Assembly (NCBI GenBank): GCA_003008705.1
Contig: PDUO01000025.1
Coordinates: 437,709-501,708, forward strand
DNA length: 64,000 bases
DNA from: Pezicula radicicola
Lineage: Eukaryota > Ascomycota > Leotiomycetes > Helotiales > Dermateaceae
Direction of reading: 5' to 3'
Shown here: one piece after another, positions 55,201 to 64,000 of the stretch
Numbering within the stretch: position 1 is the stretch's first letter
How the letters are laid out: every line of letters starts with the position of its first letter
The notes under the pieces: model-generated
What the model was told of the DNA's origin: nothing
Database searches by the model: none
The model's input: only the letters and a program-made list of their open reading frames with translations
Translations under genes and position numbers: made by a program

Positions 55201-58200
55201 TTGAAGAGGCTTCAATAGCAGCGTATTCAGCAATCAGTTTGAAGAGGTTCTCTTGCAAGCCAGAGGATTTCAAAGATGGATTTGAAGAAAGACTGGAAGC
55301 TGGGCTGGAAGGCCTTGAAGACGGAGTCATTATACTCGATGAAGAACTGGTCGTTGTGGCGTATTGTATTGGTGCAGGCTGCTTGATCTCTGTAGTCTGG
55401 GTGCGGACGTGAGGAACCATTCGGCTCAAGTTTTGAATATCAGTAGTAATGACATCTGAACTTTCGATTTCGATACCGAACTGCGATCGGAGTTCGTCAA
55501 CAAGCTCAATTGCGGCCAGTGAGTCCACACCAAAATCACCGATCATGGCATCACTTGAAATCTGGTCTTCAGCCAGGCCTGCAAATTCAGCAACCACTTT
55601 CTTGAGACTTGCGATCAGACCAACCTGCGGATGGGCTGTTCTTGAAGGTAGAAGCTCTGTATGGATTTCGGCTTTTAGTGTTACTGGTGCAACTGGACGA
55701 GGAGCTTGGATAGGGGTAGCTGAAATGGTTGCAGCAGCGATCCTTTGGGGTGCTGGAGATGGTACTTTACGCTCCATCTTCTTAGTCCCATTCTTTTCCT
55801 TGGTTATGGGCTCCAGAATCTTGTGAAGAGTGCTTAATGGCAGTTTATGGAAGTGCATTCCAGTAATTGTAGAGACGAGAGTTCCATTCGGATCAAGAAC
55901 GAAGATATCCCCAGTCGCCTTGGCATTCTCGACGGAGAAAGAGGCATATACACGGTACTTACGTCCTGAGATTAGATCAGAGCCTGGAGCAATAGTAAGA
56001 TTGTCAGCGCCAACTGCAAGGTAAGCGTCGGTTGGCGTGCAGAGATCACTGCTGTTGATCAGAATACCCACAACTTGGACGAAGTTGTCGAGAGCGATGG
56101 TATCGCAAGAGCCAATTGCAGTACTCTCTTCAGTCTCAGAAGCAGCCGGGAGAACTAATTCGGCCATTGCTTCATTTCCAGACATCGTGATGGACGAGAT
56201 TCCCTGCAGAATAGCTGCGTAGTTGACTACCCTAGAGAACAACTTATAAGCTCTATTAATTTTGAAAGTCTCTGCATCGGGGCTGGCCGCAAAATTAGCC
56301 ATGCGAGCTTTAACAAATCGCTGGTGATATTGAAATTGACTTGCTTCCTGGCCAGTGAGCCCGTTAAAAAACTTGAAATTAGCCTTTGCATGGAGTGTGG
56401 CTTTGGAACTTCCTTCAGACGAGCTCTTTAGTGTAAATGACCACTCAGGGCTCTTCGCATCACCCTGAAGAGTAAGCAGTACAGTCTTACTATGATCAAT
56501 ACCCAGAGGGGCGTCGATACGGAAATCCCAGAAAGACATTCCGACCTTTTCGAGACTGCCCATAGTGGATTGTGATGCCATGATGGCACATTCAAGATAT
56601 AGAGCTGCTGGACATAATGGATGCGTGATGACGTTGTGACCAGCGACAATGGTTTGGAAGCGTTCGGTCTCCGTGCCGATGCGGTACTGTCTTGTATGGC
56701 CATCATCCGTGTAAGGATTGACCAATTTTAAGGCCACTTTCTCTGGCTCGCTTGAGGCGACGACTACTGGAGCTTGCTGCTGTGTTTTGAGAGCCTCAGT
56801 GACACGGTCAACAAATGGCAACCAGGTTGGAGTACGTTCGAACTCGTACGGCGGTAGCCATGTCTGTTGCAGGCCAGAAGCCTCGAAGTTGAAGAATGAA
56901 ACCGAGACACCTTCGCGCCACAGTTTGATTGTTGCATCACTGATGGCCGCTGTGGGCTCTGAGAAAGTCGAGAGCTTAACGGGCACGTAGACATGATCTT
57001 GGGTTGTCGATACAGCCTTCTTGATCATAGGAACGATGGGAGTGTCAACACCGGCCTCAAGCCAGATACAAGAGCCCAGTCGTTTTTCGATACGCTGTAC
57101 TGCCTGGTAGAAAAAGACTGGCTCTCGCATGTGCTGAGAAATACGCTGGAACGCAATCTCACCAAGCTGCTCGCTAGTGCATGCCTCTAAAGGAATTTGT
57201 GGGGATTTGAAAGTCTGCTTTCTCGCAACTTCATCTAGGTCACCAAGAAGATTATCAGTGAACCTTGAATGGAAGCCATGGGTTGTATCAGGTTTAGAAG
57301 TACGCAAGCTGCTGAACGAAGTGTTGTTGCGCAGAACGTATTCGATGTCAGCAATAGAGTTCGCTGATCCAACGACGACGTGACTTGTCTGTGAGTTGTA
57401 GCATGCAATCTCCACTTCAGAGCCTGCAGGGAGATGTGAGACGACGTCGCGGACTATTGCTTCACTTGCGTGAATGGCAAGCATGGTCCCTCTTTCGGAG
57501 CCCCATTTGGATTGGATCAACTGTGCTCGCGCCCTGACAATGTCAAGCGTACTTTCGACAGACATAACACCAGCCACGGCCATGGCCGTCAGTTCTCCAA
57601 AACTATGGCCTATAACGGCATCCACTTTAAGCCCACAATCGATCCATGACTTTGCACATGAGTATTGAAGAGCAAACATCGAGCACTGTAGCATCACAAC
57701 ATCTGACTGAGGTTGAGTCTCGAAAATTCCCGGGAAAATTGATGACGAGCCAGTCTTCATCAGGTACTTGTTACATTGCTCGAGGTGCTTTCGGAGGAGA
57801 GGAGACGAATCGTAGAGTCTCTGGTCAAGGCCGACGGCTTGCTTTGCTTGACCAGAAAAGGATAAGACTACTGGCTTTGGGTTTTCGGAGAGCTCAGAGA
57901 CACTACTCAAGTCATCCAGGTCCCTACATAACGCCGGAATATTCTGGGCTGTCGAAGTCCATGCAAATCGTTGGGACTTTCGACATTTCGACAGTGTGAA
58001 TGCCAAATTTCCAATTGACTTAGACGAGCCGAGTGGGCCCTGAAGGTATCTCTTCAAAGATCTAGCATACGTAGAAAGGCTCTTTTTGGAGCTCGCAGAC
58101 AGAATGACAGGGAAAGTTGATACAGCGCCTGGCAAAGAAGCTGCTGGAGCCTCGATCTTTTGAGGGCTCTGGCACAACAGTAGAGCCGCATTACTTCCAG

Positions 58201-60761
58201 CTGCTCCATATCCGTTAACGATAATTGCCTTATATGGGGCATTCCATTGTTGAGCGGAGGTCGGAATAGCCATGTTGTCTGGTTCTAATGCAGGAATCTT
58301 CGGGTTAAGAAATTTGAAGTCGGCCAACGGTGGAACGACACCTTTGTTAACCATGAGAATGGCTTTGATAACGCCTGCAACGCCAGCTGCAGTTTCAACA
58401 TGGCCAATATTAGCCTTGATAGAGCCGAGATGAAGCGTGTGATCTCGCTTTGAAGTTGCGAATGCTTTCCGAATGCCTTCGATCTCGACTGGATCTCCGA
58501 CTTGAGTACCAGTTCCGTGTGCTTCTACGTAAGTGATAAGCGAGGGATCAATCTTTGATTCATCGAGGATATCCTTATAAAGCTGGAGTTGTGAGATGGT
58601 ATGGGGAACAGTAATCGACTTGGAGTCACTGCCCTGATTGGTAGCTACCCCTGGAATGACACCAAATATCTGATCGTTATTAGCAATAGCTTTTGATAGA
58701 GGCTTCAGAACAATCAGGCCACAACCCTCGCTGCGACAGTAGCCATCAGCAGAAATATCAAATGGTTTGCATTGGCCCGTTGAGCTCAGGAAACCAGCTC
58801 TTCCTAAATTCAAGAACTGCGTTGTAGTGCTCAAGAAATTGACACCGCCAACGAGAGCTGCTGTGCATTCTTTCCTTTGTAGGGACCTGCAGGCACGAGA
58901 GATCGCAACGAGGGATGAAGAACATGCGGTGTCAATAACTTCTGACGGTCCAGTCCAGCCAAAGTAATGACTGATTTTGCCGCTCAAGAAAGCTGTGATA
59001 GTGCCAGTTGCTGTGTATGCGTTTGGCGTTTGAGCTGAAGTGTGCTCAAGATGGTCAATGAAACTGGCACCAATAAACACTCCCACACGGTCTCCTGCAT
59101 CCCTGCTCTGACTTGAACATAGATATCCACTTGACTCCATGGCTTGGTAAGCCGTCTCAAGAAGCAAGCACTGCTGGGGATCCATATAAGTGGCTTCCTT
59201 GCTGCTGACACGGAAAAAAGAGTTATCGAAACAGTCGTGGTCAGATATGAAGTTCCCATAGAATTTCTGCTTGCTAGCCCAGCGTAGATCAGAACTGGAG
59301 CGGAAGCATTCTTCGAAGTTGATTCGGTCTTTAGGAACTTCCTGAACCATGTTTCGACCAGAAGAGATGACATCCCATAATTCTTCAACTGAGTTGGCAC
59401 CAGGAAATCGACATGCCATTCCCACGACCGCGATTGCTTCTGGAGAGAACTCTAGTGGTGATGAAGATGGGGACTATCGAATTTAGTCAGTGATGACTCA
59501 AAGCTGCAAGCTCCGTCAAGAAACAGGAAGGAAATTGTCATACCTCTGGGACAGCAGGAACTGGGCTTGGGATGCTAGGCGTAGTAAACTGGATTAACGA
59601 GAACATATCCAGCTTTGTCATCTGCAACCCAGAGTCTCGGAACGGCTTAAGGGAGACACAGTCTCCAATACCAAAAGCAGCAATGGAATGCTTCACCTGA
59701 CTTCCCTGGTTGAGATCCATAGCCACCTCAGTTAACAGCTGGTACCATTCACATTTCTCCGCCAGAATCGTCCGTGCGATCTCGAGGCAAAGGGATCCGT
59801 CAATCATCATCTGAGCATCGACATTGGATCTGAAGGGGACTAGAAGACGACTAGCATCTGGGATTCGGAGTGACTCGTTCGCCGCACAGAACTTAGAGAA
59901 ATCGATTGCCAATTGCCTGTTCTCAGGATCGTGCACCTTTCCTCGTAATGGGATCATTTGCACGGTGAGCTTTTGTGCAATGCAAAATTTCTCTACGTCC
60001 GGTAGGATATTTGGCGGCCCAACAATACTCACCGTTCTGGCGTCGGTAATTGCTGAAATGTAAGTCTATGTGCAAGTAACAAAAGTCAGCCGATTAGGTC
60101 TTGAACCATCCTGAGTAGAATGCTGGCAACGTACGTTAGGGAAAGCAGCACAAATTTCCTCTGCTTGACCAGCACGCTTCGTCCGAACAACCATAATGCA
60201 GGATAGTTTTAACGGATTATCATCCACCACATCACAAGAAGCACCAACTCCGACAGCAGCCCTGATAGCCTGACACGCGTTGGTAACGACCTCTTCTTCA
60301 TCGCTTGCGCATGCCACGGATACAGCTGCCCACATACCCCCACAATATCCCTGAACTCCGGCACCTCGACGGAAAATATCCATCATTTCATGGTGCTTCA
60401 GGTCCTTAAGGTCTAGAAATTGGAAGTATTGAGCCAGATGAATAATCATCAAGAGAGGGAGTGCCAAAATTCCCGAAGGCACTTCAGCGCCCGCGTTCAT
60501 GTTCCCATTGCCGGAAATCCAATCTGACAATGTTTGGAGATAACGCGGACCATCTTCTAAGTTTGCAAAACCCGGATGGAAAGATAAAAGTGTTGGCCAA
60601 ACTTTGGGGAGATCTTTGATCGCTTGGATAAAAGGTCTGAGAACTGGTTTGCTGCGAATATAGGACCTCAGCTCGGTGAGGTATTTGTCTGTGGGTGTTT
60701 TACTCTGGGGTCCAAAGACGGCCACTGAAGGGAGGTGGTCTGCTAGTAGAGGGGTAGTCAT
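52212..60761 (-). CDS. Non-reducing polyketide synthase, SAT-KS-AT-PT-ACP-ACP-ACP-CMeT-TE
   Basis: Six exons (60761-60135, 60065-59544, 59473-53320, 53264-52899, 52836-52754, 52682-52212) join in phase to 2740 residues without a stop. Domains: SAT (1-360; GYCGG with Cys140, His254), KS (393-820; TACSS Cys567, HGTGT His702, NIGH His741), AT (915-1220; GHSFGE Ser1007), PT (1290-1600; His1329 in AGHNV, Asp1512 in LDNFVQ), three ACPs (GVDSL serines 1701, 1821, 1932), CMeT (2060-2380; ILEVGAGTGGTT) and a hormone-sensitive-lipase-like C-terminal esterase (HGGG 2439-2442, GWSTG Ser2520, an Asp in HGVKDEVVP and a His in GKRHIFD near the end). This layout is that of the AusA/MpaC/Trt4-like group, which makes C-methylated orsellinic acids on an iterative enzyme and releases them by the esterase domain. 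All catalytic residues are present. Three ACPs are more than the usual one or two. It is divergent from the NRPS at 63085. The start is the first ATG, MTTPLLADHLPSV. Confidence 0.95.
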
Positions 60762-60958
60762 TGTGAAGGCGTATTGGGGTAAAATCTAGAGCCAAAAAAA
60801 TGTTGAAGAGACAAATGAGTGTATAATCTCTTGATACAAGAACCAGAACTGTTGAAGTTGGAGATGCGAAGCTAGAGGAGCAGAATACAACGGCTCTCTA
60901 GTTATGTATGTATACATTGTCAAGTGGAAGTCTAACAATCAAGCGGGTGGTAAAGTCT

Positions 60959-60969
60959 CGGTGGAGCCG
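60959..60969. promoter_or_regulatory. CGG-N5-CCG inverted triplet, possible Zn2Cys6 binding site
   Basis: The sequence CGGTGGAGCCG lies about 200 bp before the NR-PKS start. Inverted CGG triplets are the usual target of fungal Zn2Cys6 regulators. Spacing of five is used by some of them. It is close to the distance expected for a promoter element. Chance occurrence is possible. Confidence 0.35.
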
Positions 60970-61040
60970 TCGGCGGGTCATGTCACAGCACGGGACAATG
61001 TAGGGGAACATCGATCAGGATTCTCGAAACTGGGGCCGGT

Positions 61041-61610
61041 AGATAACGTATCATGAAGCGATTTGTGATGGACAACTTCTTCCTCACAAATGAATCTCGC
61101 TAAATGAGCACTGTCAAAAGTGCTATTCAGCACAACTACCTATCTTGTGCCGAAGATTCCAACCTGTAACTATGCATATGCCTCTTAGAGGCGCAAGTTG
61201 GACCTTCTACAAGCAGCACACCTTGCATTGACTGCTTCGATCATACCTGCCAAACATAATTATCTCCTTGCGATGCTTATATGCATGTCCAGAAATAACT
61301 AGGCAGTACCAACATTATACGTATAGAGGGTAAGCAATACCAAGAGCAATAGAAGCTTAACGAGAAGCTTGAAAAGCAGCCTGTGCCTTCTGATGAAGGG
61401 TGCGAGAATAACAAGTTGAGCAGCGTATTTGCAGTGGGCATTCACAAGACCCATACTGGAGAACTTCTACCGAGTAAAGTACGTTATCTTGCAGAATTTA
61501 AGGTTTAGGACTTCAAAGCAGGGGCTTTCCTCAGTACTCACTAACAGCTGTTGCCAAGGAGATAGCTTATCTCAACGTAATTCGTGATGGCAAACTTGCC
61601 CCTCACAAGT
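61041..61610. repeat. Imperfect direct repeat pair in the cluster spacer
   Basis: AGATAACGTATC...TTTGTGATGGACAACTT...CTCACAAATGAA at about 61041-61093 is echoed by AGATAGCTTATC...TTCGTGATGGCAAACTT...CTCACAAGTAATGAA at about 61560-61605. The alignment needs a few mismatches and small gaps. It may be two copies of one old element or a duplicated promoter part. Confidence 0.45.
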
Positions 61611-61844
61611 AATGAAGTGAAGAGCTTCCAGAAAGCCGCTAGAACACTAGACATTGCAGCCGGTCCAGGGGCATGAAACTCAGGCCACTTCCTCAAAGTC
61701 CCACAATGGCCCAACTACAATCTTCGGCTAAATTGTCTACAGTAACTCCAGAACGATAGCCTGAAGGAACGTTAATCAATGGTCGGATCTCCAAGATCTC
61801 ACAATATCATTATTAGTGATCACAATTAGTGAGCTGGAAAAATA

Positions 61845-61856
61845 CTTTCCGGAAAG
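61845..61856. promoter_or_regulatory. Perfect 12 bp palindrome CTTTCCGGAAAG
   Basis: The sequence equals its own reverse complement and has TCCGGA at the centre, so both strands present a CCGG core. It lies roughly midway between the two megasynthase genes. It could bind a dimeric regulator. Confidence 0.4.
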
Positions 61857-61936
61857 CTCTCCTACTCGAGCACTCGTACTCTGCTGTGGTAATATTCAAA
61901 CCAGGAAGGTGAGTTGATCAATCGGGAAAAGGATCT

Positions 61937-61950
61937 CCACTAATTAGTGG
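61937..61950. promoter_or_regulatory. Perfect 14 bp palindrome CCACTAATTAGTGG
   Basis: A full two-fold symmetric sequence with a TAATTA centre, 80 bp from the 12 bp palindrome. A partial copy (ATTAGTGAT and ATTAGTGAG) occurs twice at about 61812-61833. A dimeric DNA-binding protein is the natural reader, but none is known. Confidence 0.45.
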
Positions 61951-63084
61951 GACTGGGTGTGAACCAGGAGTTTAAAATATTAATGAACAGTCTCACCGCC
62001 CCCTCAAAGTAGCCTTAGTGTTGTAGCTGAAATGACAATGTTGAATGTCTTGTCGACAATGACCAGTCCTTAGCCTTGGTGTCACTGTAGTTCACCGGGT
62101 TGGAATTTCGGATGTTGCGGTTATCGTAACGAATGGTTTGGGAAGTTGGTTGTACAAGACTGGATACCAACAAAGCACGAGTAATAGGCAACGACCTGGA
62201 CTCGTGAGCTGGTGGTGTGAGACACGCGGGGTAAGCGTTCCGTGAGTGATAGTAACAGGTTGAAATCGTTAGACGCATGCGTTGATTCTCGTAAACGTTT
62301 TTTTTTTCCGCCGCAAACTCGCAGAAAGCTGCAGGCAGGGTTGACGTATACATCGCATCAGCTTCCATGCTCTAAATTTTATCATCTTCAGGTTCACATT
62401 GAGATACAACATCAAAAAGTACAGCGAAACTCACAAAGATTCAAAGGGGCTCGCAGCAATCATACCATATGATTGAGGACTCACTCACCCCGTTATGGCA
62501 CTAAGTGATCCCAAAAACCTTATAAACTGGGTGTTCTAACCAACCCGTCGGTATTATTAAGGTAGATCCCGCATTCGTTCCAGGAACATTGATTCCAACC
62601 AACCATTAACCTTGTCATCCGAAAGGACGCGTATCAAGCCTCTGGGGATGATTCTTGGTGGGGTGGGTGTCCGGGGTTGAAAATTTGGCCTGGGTGAGTC
62701 TCGGTCGGCATGGTTTATTGTCGGATTCGGTTCTTCCTCAAAACTCAATCCAACAGAAAGACTGTGCCCGCGCTTTGCAGATAGAGTTCGCAACACAACT
62801 CCCTACTGCATTCTCCGTACACGCCGGCCTTGACCTAAAGCATGCATGATAAGAACGTTGACTGCCGGTGTCTTACCAACCAGCATGTGTCCTCTAGCAG
62901 GCCATGGCGCGCTCGCCTAACTTCTCCATTAGATGAGCATGCGATAGACTGATAAGATGTTTACTTATTCGTTGCTGTGTCTGACCTTTGGGGAGCTGTT
63001 TTCTCCAAACCAACTTTCGTCTCTCCTGCTACTTTTGGACTTCTCTTTTCTTCCTTGACACCAGAGTCTAACACGATATTGAAT

Positions 63085-64000
63085 ATGACCACCTTTGCAA
63101 TGAAGGGGGACCTCGAGCCATGCAACTTTCCTCAACTTAACAAGGCTCCAGTCGCATCAGTAGTGAACCTAACAGCATCTGCACAACTGTCCCCCGAACA
63201 AACTGCCCAACTCTATGACTTTTGTGAGCAGCGCCAGATAAAACTTTCCGTTCTTCTCCAAGCCGCGTGGGCACTTGTCCTTCGACGTTATGTCGGAACT
63301 GATTCAGTACTTTTTGGATATCGTAAAGTGGACTCTCCAGCGACGGGGAGCCCTCTACTTCTGTGTGGTGATCAATTTGATCTTACAGATGCCGTTAGCC
63401 AGCATCTAGAGAGAGATTCGGAAAGCTCCTCGAGTTCTCTCTGCTGGGTAGCGACTGGGCAGGAGTACAATGAATCTCCGCTTGATCTATTCAATTCCTG
63501 CGTGACCCTTCAAGAATTTGAGCAAGTACCTGGAGCCCACAAGTTCGAAGATTCCCTGAAGGTAACTAGAACGTGGATGCCTGCGATGTTCGACCATAGC
63601 TAAAAATTTCCACAGTACGCAATAACTGCAAGTTTCCTCAGTTCGAAGGCAATCCTCTCATTCAAGATCACACACGCCTCATCCCTCCTCGATGAAGCCC
63701 AAGGACGTCGTATTGCGAACACAACTCGCACTGCCCTGTTAAAGGTTGCAGCAGACCCTTCGATAACCATCGGAGATCTCGACTTGATTGACGAAGAGGA
63801 TTTGAAACAGATTTGGGAATGGAACCGCGAAATTCCGGAGGACTCGAGGATATGTGCACATCATATATTCGAACGACAGGCCAGAACGACTCGAACTGCG
63901 CAAGCCGTCTGTTCATGGGATGGTGATATGACATACGCGGAGTTGGACAAGCTTTCGTCTGCGCTTGGTGCGCATTTATCTAGCAAAGGCGTAGGCCCTG
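63085..64000 (+). CDS. Nonribosomal peptide synthetase, 5' part (runs off the window)
   Basis: Exon 1 at 63085-63561 and exon 2 from 63616 to beyond 64000 join in phase 0 (intron of 54 bp, GTAACT...CAG). The start MTTFAMKGDLEPCNFP is the usual N-terminus of fungal NRPSs that open with the second half of a condensation domain: LSVLLQAAWALVLRRYVGTDSVLFGY, and later FKITHASSLLDEAQGRRIANT. The catalytic HHxxxDG motif is not present, so this domain is likely inactive. The linker SITIGDLDLIDEEDLKQIWEWN leads to HHIFERQARTTRTAQAVCSWDGDMTYAELDKLSSAL, the start of an adenylation domain, where the window ends. The substrate-specificity residues and the number of modules are therefore unknown. It is head-to-head with the NR-PKS. 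An in-frame ATG further upstream (62977 frame) is not supported by homology-like sequence. Confidence 0.88.

Larger units (their letters stand above)
60762..63084. promoter_or_regulatory. Bidirectional spacer between NR-PKS and NRPS
   Basis: A 2.3 kb spacer between the two head-to-head megasynthase genes. It holds a CGG-N5-CCG site (60959-60969), an imperfect direct repeat (about 61041-61100 and 61560-61610), and two perfect palindromes (61845-61856 and 61937-61950), all listed separately. No gene was supported. A 55-codon open stretch near 61350-61510 reads like coding DNA but has no recognisable family. Confidence 0.6.

Noticed and set aside
53622..58967. Numerous open frames antisense to or out of frame with the PKS
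   Set aside because: All are shadows of the single large PKS exon 59473-53320.
61350..61510. Coding-like stretch (KLNEKLEKQPVPSDEG..., VGIHKTHTGELLPSKV) in the PKS/NRPS spacer
   Set aside because: Only about 55 codons, bounded by stops, with no family recognised; insufficient to call a gene or relic.
62977..63084. Upstream in-frame extension of the NRPS start
   Set aside because: The 36 extra codons do not resemble NRPS sequence, while the ATG at 63085 begins exactly where the family similarity starts.

Overview
The window is nuclear DNA of a filamentous ascomycete (Pezizomycotina). Genes carry short 41-82 bp introns with GT...AG ends, and the families are typical of this group: HET, DUF3669, DUF6594, DUF2434, a Zn2Cys6 regulator, a LaeA-like methyltransferase, and a non-reducing polyketide synthase (NR-PKS) with SAT and PT domains. 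Gene content and moderate AT-richness would fit Leotiomycetes, but that placement is a guess. There is one run of 13 N (51834-51846). No tRNA, rRNA or CRISPR array was recognised.

Left part (1-20 kb) is accessory in character and rich in broken genes: a short TTAGGG tract, a decayed GH11 xylanase, a HET gene with one in-frame stop, an ankyrin gene with two stops, a peroxisomal-type acyl-CoA synthetase with one stop facing an intact enoyl-CoA isomerase, an intact F-box gene, two lineage-type hypothetical genes, an intact LanC-like gene, and a DUF3669 gene with two stops. Many of these stops can be explained by CAA/CAG to TAA/TAG or TGG to TAG changes, the CpA to TpA pattern of repeat-induced point mutation (RIP), although the ancestral codons are inferred.

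Middle part (20-51 kb) is mostly ordinary: two different SGNH hydrolases, a six-exon Zn2Cys6 regulator, a nine-exon LaeA-like methyltransferase, a CorA-like relic, a frameshifted glutathione transferase, an acidic 2EXR/F-box-like protein, a large conserved fungal protein, a small single-pass membrane protein, a DUF6594 gene, a 198 bp MITE flanked by TA, the Golgi tether subunit COG5, a seven-helix DUF2434 protein and an amino-acid/choline-type permease.

Right part (52-64 kb) is one side of a biosynthetic gene cluster. A 2740-residue NR-PKS (SAT-KS-AT-PT-ACP-ACP-ACP-CMeT-esterase/TE, six exons, all catalytic residues visible) is transcribed leftward. A nonribosomal peptide synthetase that starts with an incomplete condensation domain is transcribed rightward and leaves the window at base 64000. 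They share a 2.3 kb spacer that holds two perfect palindromes and a CGG-N5-CCG site. The likely PKS product class is a C-methylated orsellinic-acid-type aromatic acid; whether the NRPS couples it to an amino acid cannot be decided here. The cluster continues past the right edge, so tailoring genes and a pathway regulator may be missing from view.
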